Source of the DNA: Anoplopoma fimbria
Lineage: Eukaryota > Chordata > Actinopteri > Perciformes > Anoplopomatidae
NCBI RefSeq assembly: GCF_027596085.1
Contig: NC_072462.1
Coordinates: 20,173,921-20,237,920 of the forward strand
DNA length: 64,000 nt
Direction of reading: 5' to 3'
In this document: positions 51,016-64,000 of the stretch, one piece after another
How the letters are laid out: each line of letters opens with the position of its first letter
Numbering within the stretch: the stretch's first letter is position 1
Translations under genes and position numbers: made by a program
The notes under the pieces: model-generated
What the model saw: the letters and a program-made list of their open reading frames with translations, nothing else
What the model was told of the DNA's origin: nothing
Database searches by the model: none

Positions 51016-54000
51016 TGTGAGATTGTGTGCACGCACATGCCCCTCCGGTCTTTTGGTGTGTTTGTGTGTGCATATCACGGCTCCTTTTTCTTTCCGGGGC
51101 CGCTCCCGGGATGCCCCGTGGCTCAGCTGGCTGAGGTGTACGACGTGTCCTCGCACCGATACGGGCAGAAGACTCAGCTCATTAAACCAACCTTTACTGT
51201 CTCCCCCTCACTCTCCTGCACCCTTTCAAAATGAGCACTGCTACACGGGATGTTTGGTGCCTTCACAAGAACATAAAGTGTCCAGTTACACGCCATTTTC
51301 ATACAAAGCATTTTACAAATAAAAATGACATTTTTTCATCTGGTAAAATGAGGTGAATGTACCAGTACAAAGTAAGTATATTAATATTAAATGTGCAGGT
51401 CAGAATCAGAAGATTAGAGGAAATGTACAGCAACTGAGGTTCAAGGTTCTGAAAGCTACCCTTTGGAGTTTTCTTGTAAACACATTTAGCTCACATTCAT
51501 TCAGTACACATTTTTCACCAGGGTGCATTGTGTGTATCCCTGAGGCCTGCAATGCTGAATGCATTTTCTGCCTAAAAACGTTTGCAATGGTTTTTTTCTA
51601 GGTATTTTTAAAAATACAGCTGACAGTCTTCTTATTTCCCCCCCTTTGTTCATTGGTGCAATACCATCATGCTATGCCTGTCCTGAAACTGATGGACAAT
51701 ATAGCTTACATGCACTATACATTTACAAATCGCGTGTGTGTTAAAAAAAAAATTATAATCACAACCTAACTTAAATAACATAGGTTATGCCCACACAAAG
51801 GTCAGGGTTTTCCCCCCCAATATTACATTATTTTATAAGTAGGAGGTATAGCAACCACCAGTCGTGGCTCTGCTATTTTCCAATAAATTGTTCCACTTGA
51901 ATTTCCCCAGACTCATGTGTGCTTGGTGAGACAGATTTCCCGCTACGCAGCGTGACCATGTGGCCTATAATTAACCGTTAGCTCACCTTTACACTTCACA
52001 AAGGGATGGAAATGGCTTGTCCAATTCATGCTATTATTCCATCAGCCTTTCATGTTGGAGGAATGTTATTTCCACATCATTATTATCCGTTAAATATAAT
52101 GTAGTGACAGTGACAAACGAGAGAACAATTTTTTCATCAATATATTTTTTTGCTCAAATTAACCAGGTCACTGCAAATACTGTACTATCACTCTTTTTCA
52201 CTTCATGCATCTGGCGGTTATTAACTTCGCATTCATCATCTCATTAAGGTGCACTGTGTGTATGTGGTCACCTTAAATGATGTATTGCAATGCTATTTAA
52301 ATGATTAATGACAGTATGTGGTTATCCGTTACGATTATTGTTTTTAATGAAACAGAAATTATAGGAATTGTTTTGTTATAATTGTTATATTCTGAATGTA
52401 TCCCTAATGAATAGGAATACAATGTTGACAGTTCAATATATTAGATAATTCTGAGTTTGTTTTACAGCAGTTCAAGATATCAGCACATTGCAGTGAAAGC
52501 AGAATGCACTAACACTTGATACTGACATAAATGAACACATTTGCAAGCTTGCCGTGTTGCAACATACAAGTAGATGTGAGAAATTTCAGAGAGACAGCCG
52601 AGTGCTCTATTTACAAACTCGACTTCATAAGAATCTATAGCCGTGCAGTATGAGGCTTAACTAAGGCACAGCAGAGCTTTAAACTAAATGATAATGCTAA
52701 AATCAGAGCACAACTAAGGCTGATGAGGCAAGAATGTAATATAAAACTGTTACTGTAGCATTTTCTACCATTAATATAATACAATGGCCTTCATTATCAT
52801 TCCACAGATTTACAGTCCAAAAATGTTTACTAGACATGGAGAGTACTGCTCTGACTTGAACATAAAACAAAACAGATAATATATCTTCTGTGGCTCTTGA
52901 GAAGGCTCAGAAGAAAATAGCCCAGTGATCTCACATGGGTTCATAATAACTAATTCTATAAACTAAGGAAAGACACTGTCAAGTTGCATTATGCAAAGTG
53001 GAGTATCCAGTGTTTTTGAAGCTTGACCTACACGTGGACTAAAGGAGAGGCTATTTTGGCCCATTTGGACTTAAATTGGATATCTATTTTGAACTAAACG
53101 CCCTTCTTTAATTAGCCAACTAATGTTGTAATATGACTGTACTTTCAGTAACTACTTGCCTTAAATGGTATCAAGACAAGACAGATGCATTGCTCGCCCC
53201 ATAATGGTCGGCTTCAGAGAATTTAATATCACTGACACTTCATTATTCTGTTTTTACATATAATACATAACCTTTGAATTATAGACACAGACAGATTTGC
53301 TTCTGTGCTGCACCAGCACCTGTGGCAAGTGATTACGTATACTAAACTTTGATTTGCTGTCTTGCACTGTCAAGCTTCTTTTCATCTCTGCGAATATTCT
53401 GAATGTTAGAAGAAAGTTGTGTTTGTCAAACCATGGAGCCAGCACAAGTACAGCCTTGTTAGCGACGCATTTGTTAGCTGAGCAGTTAATTAGCGGGCTT
53501 GTGAACACTGCAGTCTGTGCTTTCCTTTAACTAAATACATACACACACCCACACACACCACTAGCTATGCACACTAGCACATTTACACAGAGAATTGACA
53601 ATTTTGTGAATACATGGCAAATACTCACACAACAGAAAAGTGTCAGCAGCAGCCTAATTAAAAGTCCTGAAAGGTAAGCGGCTGAGCAGGAGAGAATGGG
53701 GAAGATGAACAATAAAGTAAATGACAGCTAGAGAGGGAAAAGGTATTTTTGTATTGATTGTGACTTGCAGCATTTAGAACCCAAGGTTTTTTTTTGGACT
53801 CTCCCACAGCCAACGTCTTCCTCTATCCAATTATAACATTCTCGCTCTGAGGAGTTGTCAACTTCCGAAGATAATATGGAACAGGAAACAGCATGAGGGA
53901 CAATGGGAGAGACAAACAGAGGGAGGAGAAGAGGAGGAGGTGAGGAGTATGTGGTGGACTAGCAATGCAAGAAAGATGAGGGGAAGAGATGGTGGTAGAG

Positions 54001-54559
54001 AGAGAAAGACAAGTTTTAAGAGAGAACAGGGCAGACAAAAGGGAGCAGGGAAGTGTTAACGCAGAGAGAGAAAGAGAATAGCTATTCCTAATACATCATT
54101 ATGCAAGCAACCACTGTAGAATTATTAAATCTCTCTCTGTGCATCAGCAAACACAGCAAAAGATGCTCAATTTGCTCATAAAATCTGCAGCCAGGACAAC
54201 TCAATTTTCCACCATTTTCGAAAAACTTGTCCCTCTTCCAGGCATCTGTCAAAACCACATCTTGGTGGCTGTTAGCTCAGACAGGGGATTCATCTTTTCT
54301 CTGGACCCAAAATATGCTGTAGAGTATATAAATTATCATTACTTTACCATTACTTTATCTCTTATTTTTAGAATATGCCAGGAAGCTGACAAGAAAGTCT
54401 AACTTAGGTTTGAATAAACAACAAGAAATGTCAACCCCATTGTCTTAATAGGCGTATGACAATACTTCCCTTTTTTATGAATGAAAATCCTGCAAATCCT
54501 CATCCTAAAGTTCCTAGCTTTTGAAAAGTATTCTACTCCTGAAGCAGGGACGTTTTTTC
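51015..54559. other. Gene-poor stretch
   Basis: No coding block with splice support. The stretch 53850-54060 is purine-rich. The rest is AT-rich with short frames only. Confidence 0.45.
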
Positions 54560-54622
54560 CACACACATACACACACACGCACACACGCACACACGCACAC
54601 ACGCACACACGCACACACACAC
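54560..54622. repeat. (CACACG)n-like microsatellite
   Basis: CA repeats with regular G interruptions give CACACG units. Confidence 0.95.
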
Positions 54623-56035
54623 TTGATACCCCCACTTAAAGCCCCTGGCCCAATTTTGCTTCACAAACTTTTACAGGTGGTTGGAGCATGGGCGAAGTTG
54701 ATGTGTAGGGAGGCCCCCCCCAACCACTAACTTTATGCCCCAGGCCCATTTCGGTGCCGTGGCTGGTGTGTTTCTATTGCAAGATAGTCTAAAGGTAAAT
54801 ATTTGTATTTAGACGAACACATACTATTACCTCCTGTCACATGGCATAGTTATCTTTATGCCAAAGTTTATAAGTGGCATATACCCTCAACACATGGATT
54901 CTCAATACCTATTTTAATTTTGATGCATGGAAGTAAAATTTGTTCTCATGTTTTACAAAGTGCTGCAGAAAGTTCAGAAATATAAGTGTGGCATTATTTC
55001 TTCATGGAACTGATTGTTAGACCTATAAGCTACTTTTTAATGCACCTGTGAGAGGGAAACTTGACAGCACCTTTGTAGTATTCATTCGCAAAAATGATAC
55101 ATTCTCCTGATCCAAGACCCTGCTTCAGTGTTAAATTTGCATCACTTTCCAGCTAGTATTTAAACTGTCTTTCTCAACATCAGATGTTGTCATATACATT
55201 GACAGTAAAGTACAGACACAAAACCATGCATTATCTTAGTGAAATATAGCATAATAAATCAGTTATGAGTGTCATTTTCTTCCCATGAGTGCAAATTACA
55301 CCGGAATACAAGCTTGGTCACTTGCTGAGTTTCACTGTTTATGATGGTTATTCATTATCAAACGATCCATTCTCCAGTGTAGAAGCACAAACTGGTTAAA
55401 TCCCAATTCCACAGATGAATCTGCATGACTCATGGGGGAAATGTGAAAAGTAATGACAATGTTATTGCATTAAGTTGCCAAGAAAGAAAAGAAAATGAAA
55501 AGCGACAATTCAAAAACCAACCAATAAGTGCTCACAGGTAATAAGGAAAGAGGACAAGTTAGGGATAGTCACTAAAATCATGTACGAATGGAATTTATTA
55601 CTGAAGGGGAGGGTAAGTAATTTCAATGCTGCATTCACTGACATCTAATTTTAAATGGACAGACACTGTGTATTGCATGTTTTTAACAAATGAGTCTGCA
55701 GTCTGTGTATTATGTGTAGTACTTTAATCAGGGTGTAACTGGATATACAACACTGTTCAACGGACCACCAGTATGTCCCCTTTTCACCTCTTCTCACTAA
55801 ACAGTATTAACCAATTCTTACATACACATTATATTTGTGCACAGGTGCAACACAGATCTAATAAATGATGGAATGCGACATGAGCTAATTGCTGTGTCTT
55901 CCTGTGATGAGTTAAAATCTACTTTGATCAATGTAGTTTTCACCCTGGAATCCAATCAATGGACTAAATCCCTACAGCCAAGTAGCAAGATATGTTAGGT
56001 TCACTTTAGCAGCAGAGACTAATTGCTAATTGTTG
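54623..56035. other. Gene-poor stretch
   Basis: No supported gene or clear repeat. Confidence 0.45.
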
Positions 56036-56153
56036 CTAATTGTTGCTTTGTCTCAGCTGACAACACTAGCGGGGCTCTCTGCGGGGAGCTTTTGGCCCAT
56101 CTCTTCCTGCTGAGGGCCTGCTGTGGCTCCGGCTGAGACAAACCAACAATTAG
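56036..56153. repeat. Inverted repeat: 22 bp arms around a 74 bp GC-rich centre
   Basis: CTAATTGTTGCTTTGTCTCA followed by GC at 56036-56057 is matched by its inverse at 56132-56153 with one mismatch. The centre is GC-rich for the region. Each arm carries a CTAATTG homeodomain-like site, and GCTAATTGTT is repeated just upstream (56024-56043). It may be a regulatory element with symmetrical sites, an RNA hairpin or a small MITE. Confidence 0.85.
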
Positions 56154-59100
56154 ACCAACCTCTCTGCACAGTCTGGGGTTCAATTAACTGGATGGAATTT
56201 ACAATAATGAATTAAACTATGTTCAGACTGGGACCCCTACGGACCAGGGCAAACTGAAGAGGAGGCTCAGTCATTTGTCTGTGAAATTATTCAGAGAGAG
56301 AGAGAGAATAATAAGACTTTCAGTTTCACAGTGTGATATTGTCCTAGTTTAAGCGGTCTGATAGAAGCCACGGCCTCAACTATCATTACATAAGGTAATC
56401 CGCAACAATTTCAGAAGTCTTGCACACGGTTTTCGCTGCAGCAAAAATGCTGTTCTAAGACAAAGGTGGATGACTGGAGAATTCCCAGTGACCTGGCCTG
56501 CTGATTGGCTCGGAGTGGCAGACCAGTGCTGAAAATACAAAATGAAATGGAAAGTGAAAACAACATGGGGCAGCTCACTCAGACCTGTAGACGTTTAGAA
56601 GGTCAGTGCTTTGAGTGTGCATGGCAAAGCTATGGGGGGGGGATGGACAGTGCTGAAAAAAGAAGATGAAGCTGGGGGTTTTAAAAATGAGAAAAAGAGA
56701 AGGTTGATTCTATCTTAAAAGAAAATAATAAATGACACGATCACTTGATCATGTTATGTAAGAAGGAGGTCGTATGCATAGAAATATACCGAACCAGCAC
56801 CCCAAAAGTACACAAAAATCATATATATGAAAATGTAATCCTGTAGCCTTAATCATGACTTATGAAACTGTAGACACTATTTTACTGTCAACAGTAAGTT
56901 TGAAAAAGTGTTTCAAGGCTCTGTTGTGGAGATTACCCTAGGCTGACGTCAGATTTCCGGCCTGTCCGGCCTTGCACAAGGGCACAAACTTATCCCGATC
57001 TCTCTGGACACAATATGGAGCTCTGCCAAAGCAGTCCTTCCCCACCGGCATTTCCCTAAGGAGTGTCACTCTGTATGAATCACACTCACAGCTGAGGAGA
57101 GCTGTGTTGAATAAGGAGAACGGAATAAATAAACAGGTCAACTGAGGGACACGCTCACCACCCACCACCATGAGCGGAAACATCCTTCAAAGACATGATG
57201 GACACCTTCTCACCCTGCTGTTGTGTTTTCACGCAAATAAGGCATGATACACAGAAGTCGCCACGGTCTCTCCCCCAAGAACCAATTGCAAACACTCAAC
57301 ATCAGCTACCAGCTGTACCGACACTAAATAGATAGATAGATAACAACTGTGCTTATATTATATGAGTGTGCTTACTTATATGTATGTAGCCCTGGCTAAA
57401 ATTCTTCAAGACTGTAAGGATGTAGGATGTGAATAGTTTTCTCAAAGTTCCAAATGTAAAATCCAACTGTTAGCTAATATTATAGGAGTAACAACAGCAT
57501 AACTTTCAAATACATGTTTATTAGTTTATTTATTTTAAGCCTGCTATCTTGATCTAGCACCCCTATCTGCAGGATTACCATTATTTCTCTGGGCCTCCCA
57601 AAATGTTGACAGATCACTGTTGAAATATGAATCCATGTTATGATGTGACAATGCTATCCATGGTTGGTTAATGTTTGGTTTTAGGCAAAAATGACTTGAT
57701 TTAGTTAAGGAAATGGGAGGATAGTCTCTTCCTTGATTCTTAATGCAGAATTACTCCTTCTTGACTTTCTGACTTTAGTGTACCATCCAAATGGATACTC
57801 TCTAGTTTGTAAACTGTATGCAAGTTAGTGTGGAACATTGAATAGTGAGTGTGCCCTCAACCCAGTGGTTTCCTGCCATATGCCAGGGAGGCCCAAGAGC
57901 GGGCAGGATTCCACTACATCAAACCAAACACAGCAGCAGGTAATTTCATTGTTTATACCCCCCTTACTGGTTGAAGGTGCTAATCAGTATAATCAGCTGC
58001 TGTAGTGTTTGGTGCAGTGAAACTCTAAACATTTTTTTGCGGCGGGTCAATGATGCAGAGGAGGAGAAAGCTGTAAAGGTAGGGCTTTGTATTCCTCATC
58101 ATCATCAAAATCCAGTGTTCCCAATTGATGGGATGGAGAGCCAGGAAGAGAACCTTCTATTGACGGAGCTGAGCCAGCAGATAGTTGCCCTCACAGCAGT
58201 TCTTGTCCTTGATGTCCAGGAAGACGCACATGGAGATGTTCAGCTCATCTGCTCTCATCTGTCGCAGATCTTCGATTGGCTAGGGAACAAAGAACTGGCA
58301 TCGACCAGTCTTCATCTTCTTTACTACTTCACTTTTTGATTGCTTGACACTGAAGAAGAAATTGGAGCAGAACTATGGTTGTATAGCTTTTATGTCGCAA
58401 GTGGAAGTATTGAAGGCCCGTGCAGGGCACAAGGGCGCAAACTAATCTTTGTGCCTGTGAATGATGAACACAATAGTGACAGCTCTTAAAGGGCCAAGCC
58501 TATACGATACAGAACCAAAAAGATAAATCATAAAATGGGACCATGACAGGTTGTCTTGATGTTATTATGTTTTGTTCATTCTTCTTGTTACGTGCTGCTG
58601 CTGCAATACATTTCAGATTGGCCCTATTGAAGCTTCATTTCATTTTAAATGCTGCAAGAGGTTTGTCAATGGACCTAAAACATCTAAATGGTCAATATTT
58701 ATACCAAGTATTTGCACATACTGAGCATATGTGCAGAACATGGTCAGGTTAATGTAAATGGATCTTGCTTTCACTCCGATTTTAAAAGATGCACACACAC
58801 ACAGTGCTAATACACGCTTAGTAGAATTAAGTGTGCAATAGTCTTCTAATGAGTGTATCTGTCTTTTTCCCAATATGCCTTTTTATTGTTCTTTTTCTAC
58901 TCTCTCACCAACCTTTTGTTCCAATTAATTCAACCACACATAGTCCCGGTCCCTGAGTCTCATGAGCCTTCACCGTCTGGAAAATGCTTCTAAAGAATGA
59001 ACAAAGGCCCTAGGGAAGTAAGATTTTACGACCACATATACTATTTTATTTTACAAAAGACATGTTCTACTTCCATTCCTGCTGCCTGGTTGTCATGATC

Positions 59101-60807
59101 ACAGCCCTATAGCTTTTGTTGGCATCAGAAAGCAGCGCAGGCAGCAGATACACAATTTAGGATGTTCAAATAACCCAGTTAAAAATGTGCCTGCTTTACT
59201 CTAATCCATCTGCTGTTCCTTATGTGTCATTTCCATTTGTTCACCAAGGTGCTAGCAAAGTAAATTTAGTTAATGCACTAGACTCACTCAATCTGTTGGT
59301 AACTGACCTCTCATTAACACACCCACACAGAGGGTAAAAACTGGCTTTGAAACAGATTTACAGCCTCTATACTCACAGTCCCATTGGTTATGCATTGCAT
59401 ATATTTTTGAAACACAGAGGAGGGAGACAGGAAGAAGTGTGACTAAGTCTGAACAGCACCTGATAGACACATGGTGAGCGTTGTGGAAAAAATGGTCACA
59501 GTGTCTTTCGTGATAGATTTATTGATCCTGATAGTGGTATTTACTCTGTTTTTCTATCGGATCACTCTTTCAATGTTTGGCTCATTAAAATTGATTAACA
59601 TTGTAAAACAAAAAAAAATAGGATTTGTAGTTAACAAATGTATGTGGATCTCAGCCTCCTTTACCCCTCATCTTTCATCTTCTTGGTTCGCTTTTGTGTC
59701 TCCAAACTTGGGTGCATTTTTATCATTTTTTTTCCTCTTCTCTGCTCTCTATTCTCCAGACATCTCCTCTCCCCCCATGGGCCACAGCAGGAGGTCTTGT
59801 CAACTATGAAGCTGTGTGTTTGTCCTCCTCTAATCCTCCTCTTTTTTTGTCACTACTTTTTCCCTTTCTATTCTCTCTCCCTTCTCTCCCTAAGGGGGCC
59901 AAGTTTTTCTGTGAAGCTGTGCCTGTGTTTGTCATCCTCCCCTCTATTTCTCCTCTCTGCTGTCCCTTCCATACCTAAACGGGAGGTCTTATCAGCCACG
60001 AAGCCCAGTGTTAGCCTCTCCTCTCCACTCCAATATAACACAAGGTGTTTGGACTGTCTAGAAACCCCCGCTAGCAGCCTTTAATAACAACTGTGTTTGT
60101 ATATGAGAGATAGAGAGCGAAACTGGTCTTTGTGTTTCAGGTGCGTTGTTAAAGAATTTACTTTATTAGCATAGGCGCACATGTGGAAGAACACGTTCTT
60201 GAATTAAAATGTTTTAATGTAAGCATTGCACCTGAAAATATGCTCTTTTAATACCTAACTTTTGTTGAATTAAACTTAATTTACTTCCGTTTTACTTATG
60301 TAACATTTTCTATCCTATGAATTAAAACAGTTGCATGTTGTTTTCTTCCCACCACCGTTTTCTTTATTTGTGTTGACAGTAATGGAGCATGGACTTTCCA
60401 GGACAGCAGGGCACAATTACGCATTGGGAAAATTTTACTTATCTCTATTTATTTGGGTTTGGGATATAGTTTGAAAAACTCCTCTCCTTTGTGTCTTTGA
60501 AGCACATCTAACAAATCTGTTGTTCTTTCTGCATTCAGTGAAAGTGATGTTGCTGGAGGCAAGGAATAACTACAGAGTGCTGTTTAAGCTTTGGTAGCTG
60601 TGGTGCAAAATGCCATTCAAAAACATCTTTGTTATGTTCGTTTCTGTTACTTTTGCAGCAGCAAAAATGGCATCCCAAAATATGAGTGAATAAGATGTTA
60701 AAGAAGAGGATTTGTTGTGCTTTGGCTGATTGGGATATTCAGCCATAGCAAGGCCGCTCAAGGCTGCTGCAGTGGGGAGGATATGGCCGGCGGTGACCCT
60801 CGATGAC
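56154..60807. other. Gene-poor stretch with two coding-like relics
   Basis: The - strand at 56938-57183 reads VTLLREMPVGKDCFGRAPYC and ends in a stop. The - strand at about 58160-58300 reads PIEDLRQMRADELNISMCVF and LDIKDKNC. Both look like fragments of proteins but lack context. CACAAGGGC(A/G)CAAACT is common to 56974-56990 and 58428-58443, hinting at one repeat family. The stretch 59640-60080 is CT-rich and its 148-codon frame is spurious. Confidence 0.3.
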
Positions 60808-60892
60808 CTGAGCTATTTAAGGCAAACACCAACAGTAACAGAATCACACTGCTGAATTGAATATCAGTATGGGCTATTTTGTTGCTGTCCAT
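60808..60892 (-). CDS. Candidate first coding exon with signal peptide (unrecognised gene)
   Basis: On the - strand an ATG at 60892 opens MDSNKIAHTDIQ followed by a hydrophobic core SSVILLLLVFALNSS, then a CAG|GTCATC donor in phase 1. This is the usual layout of a secreted or membrane protein's signal-peptide exon. The region upstream on this strand (to about 61120) is GC-richer than its neighbours and could be 5' UTR. The Kozak context is weak and no downstream exon was recognised, so the call is tentative. Confidence 0.3.
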
Positions 60893-61120
60893 GCATTTTA
60901 GGACAGAGACCTTCTTCAGGATCCTGAAAGATAAACTGGAAAAGACATCCCAACTGATTTTTGGGCAAAGAACAGAGAGCCGCAAATGAGCCGCTGCAGC
61001 TGGCCAGCTACTCAGCGAGAAGCCGGCACGGCAGAGAGATACAGCGAGGGAAAACAGCATGTAGAGCCGGCGTATTTTAATATCTTGCTCTGAGAATGAA
61101 TTATTTATTTCAACCAAACC

Positions 61121-64000
61121 AGAGTTGCTGATTGTTAGAACAGTGAAAAATCTAACAAACTAATGGTTTTGGTGAGTTTTCTTTTTTTTCTTACCAGTTT
61201 GAATGCAGCGTGTTTTACAATGAGTTACCATGGCAGTTAAGCCTTCAGTGTATGACAGAAACTTGAATTCAGAAGGTGTACAGTTGTATTTTTCTGTTTA
61301 GGTGTAGGAATATTTATTTTGTTTGACATTTTGTGAGTTTGTTTTTGTTAACTTATCAGACTTCTCAAACTGGCTGCTCGTGCACAATGATCCTGGTACA
61401 TGCAGGCACGGCCGGCCGGGATGTCTCTGCAGCAGGAGAAATATTCCTTGGTCAATATAGACTGAAATGGGGAATGCATTTCTTCAGTGGACTACATTTA
61501 CCATCAGCACTGATTGGACATCCACATAAAAGACCTCATGCCAGCCGAGAGTGAGAAAGAAAAACTACATTTTCGAGTGATTTGACATTCTTACCATATC
61601 ATGTTTTATCAGTTTGAAAATCAGAAGCCTCAACCAGGGACAGACTGCTTAGGAGCTGAGGTATTTTCTTTTCCCAATTTACATTTGTTGTTGTTCTTAA
61701 ATTGTATTATTTACACCTGTGCCTTTCCTACTTTGACATGTCTAAATATCTAACATTGAAATGGCCAATCACCTCAGCAGTTATATCACAATGAGGAAAG
61801 TGAAAATTATGGGGCTTATGGGTTTTCTCTGGTTAAATAAACCTCTGCTCAGGCTTGAGTTGGGACTGCTGACCAAATACAAGACAAGACAACAAATGCT
61901 CCCATCCTAAGAACTGAAACAATCCAACAAACAATTGAGATAGGTGTCAAGAATGGGCAATTTGCACATGGTTCCAGAGTTTTGAGGAGTTCTAATCAGG
62001 CCTTTAGCACCTGAATGAGGTTGACCATGGGTGTGCAGAAGATTAACTTCATCACATATAAATACAAGTCAAATATAGTTTGAATACACTAAACACCAAT
62101 ACAATTACCCATATAGGCTACCACAGTTTAAGTTCAAACTTTGCAAACTCGCAATTATAAGAAATTGGCTTTAAGATGGTATCTAATACTAGGAAACAAA
62201 AAGCCACATGGACAGATGAAATGCAAAAAGAAAGAAATGTATGTAGTGTCTAAAACTCCTTTTGTGATACTTTGCAGCTTTTTTTTTTAAACGTGAAATT
62301 ATTTCGTATGCAGAGTACATGATGTGTGTGTTTTCACAAACTCAATTAAAAACACTCAAGGGATTTCCACACGATCACAGGATTTCACACAAAAGTGTTG
62401 TTGATCAGCTCATAAACAATTCCAAACTTGTTAACAGCGGCTAAAAGCTCAGCACATTTTACCCCCATAATTCACAGTTTCACTGTGTATAAATTTACAG
62501 GTACATAGAGTTGCTTTCATTAGCATTTTATATTTATGTTTTAGACACTTCATTTCCAGTGTTACTGAGAAAAAGTGACCAGATTTGTTGTCAGTCTGGT
62601 AAATCGTTTATCACTTGGCAGTAAAAGAATATACTGGCAGATTTTGAACAGCGATTGCATATTAAGTTTTCAGTTGTCCATAGAGAGTAAGTTTTACAGA
62701 ACATCGTCTTAAGACATTTGTTTCTATGATAAATACCAGGCATGGTGCATTTAAAGTAAGAACATTGCTACACGAGCTTACACTTAAAGGGACTTTTAGA
62801 GGATCTCAACCCCATACATTTCATCAAAGCAAAAACATATACTCAGACTAGACAGAAAACTGGCCTCTATATTCACTGAGGTTGACTGTGAATGAGGAGC
62901 AGCTGGGTAGGCAGGTGACTGAGTCAGGTGATCTCTACAGAAGGGAAACTCAGTGATGAGATTGGGTAATAAAGAGGAAAGAGGGAAGCATTGCAGTTGC
63001 CACAATGACAAGTGCGGCAATTTAATTTGTTTGAACTAAATCATATTCTGAAAATGCTGGTTTAAGTTAATGAGCAAGAAAAAGGGCCTACTTTGCTTGA
63101 AGTCAGACTCACAGATGTAAACAATTCAGTGTAAGACAAGATGTTTGAGTGCATGTAAAATAATATTTGGTTGCTATACTGTAATCAGCACTCAAGACGC
63201 ATATCCAAATACTCATCCTGAATGTTACTTTTGGAGTCAGTGGAAAATATGATGCATTGCTGCTTCTGCATAAATCCATATTTTATCTGTTAAATGCAAA
63301 AATAGCTCTGAACATAGTTGAAAAGGAAGGTAAAAGCAGAACTGTGGGACACTTTTTCCTGAAGTCTTATAGTATTTTAATGAAATGGATGACTGGGTGA
63401 TCTTCCGTTCCCTCAGCACAATCCTTCATCTACCACATCTCTCCATCCGTATCCATCAGTTTTCCTTATTAAAAGTTTCCATTGTTCAGTGTTTGCAAAA
63501 GCCCTCATTAGCTGCTTATGTCAGTGCACTCTACTGGTGATGAATAGCTGCTACATCAACCGGTCAATGCTGCAAAATTAAAGCCCCAGTGTTTAATACT
63601 GTCCCAAACAAAACAGTTGACCTTTGGGACATAAATCAGAAATAATAACACTTGGATCTTTGTCCCCCTTACAAAACATCATCGATGCATTGCATTCTGG
63701 TTTATCAACGATGCTGTCACCGGGGGAAACTATATTTTGCCAGCTCTGTTTTGCCAGTTCATTTCCATCTAATTCAGAGGTCATCCAAAAGGGAAATTAC
63801 ACTATAAAACAACTTGCAATCAGCAATGCAAAGCACTTCACCAGCAAATTTACAGCAACAGGTGCAATTCACTAACCCTGTCAGCCAAAGGAAGAAATAA
63901 CAACACAGGTCTGGTAATGTAACAACCAAGATCTCATACACTGACTTACTTCATGCAATGGCAATATGGTGGAGGTCCACATGATGGTTCATGTTCCACA
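61121..64000. other. Gene-poor stretch to the window end
   Basis: The part 61370-61560 is locally GC-richer, with GGACTACATTTACCATCAGC and an inverted CCAAT word. It could be the upstream region of the candidate - strand exon. No other feature is supported. Confidence 0.4.

Noticed and set aside
59638..60084. 148-codon + frame rich in Leu, Ser and Pro
   Set aside because: It comes from a CT-rich stretch. No domain, and hydrophobicity is due to composition.

Overview
The window is AT-rich vertebrate DNA, most likely from a ray-finned (teleost) fish. It has spliced genes with very long introns, long (TG)n, (CT)n and CACACG tracts, and repeats typical of fish: an L2-clade LINE, a DIRS-like RNase H relic, a tRNA-derived SINE, a pogo-type element, a hAT-type element and several TTAA-flanked non-autonomous elements. 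The one gene I can name is galt (galactose-1-phosphate uridylyltransferase). Its last three coding exons lie on the + strand at 1058-1141, 7802-7956 and 8220-8318. The rest of galt is upstream of the window.

Layout: 1-8700 is the 3' part of galt, with a 6.7 kb intron holding a tRNA-like remnant, a complete 539 bp pogo-type element and one copy of a diverged duplicated non-coding element. 8700-12100 is intergenic with old repeats. 12102-13392 holds a chain of phase-compatible exon-like blocks ending in a hydrophobic C-terminal segment and a stop. I do not recognise this protein. 13644-20809 is dense in repeats (two TTAA elements, a long fish repeat, an L2 LINE fragment containing the YADD box). 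20810-47100 is mostly gene-poor, with a DIRS-like relic, one SINE copy with perfect target-site duplications, a (TG)51 tract, a 38 bp near-perfect palindrome and a TTAA element. 47135-49847 carries a second member of a TTAA family, the inverted partner of the element in the galt intron, a hAT-type element and the second SINE. 50000-64000 is gene-poor, with a (GT)45 tract, a 22 bp-arm inverted repeat at 56036-56153 and a weak candidate signal-peptide exon on the - strand near 60.8 kb.

Most open frames over 60 codons show no coding character. They run through microsatellites, the SINEs or CT-rich DNA. The observation most worth following is the pair of about 165 bp elements at 6883-7044 (+) and 47918-48083 (-), which share a core with 43 of 47 identical bases containing octamer-like and homeodomain-like motifs. 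Next are the unnamed spliced gene at 12-13.4 kb and the pogo-type element, which keeps only a 47-codon DNA-binding-domain frame. Family names for repeats rest on recognition from memory; no database search was run.
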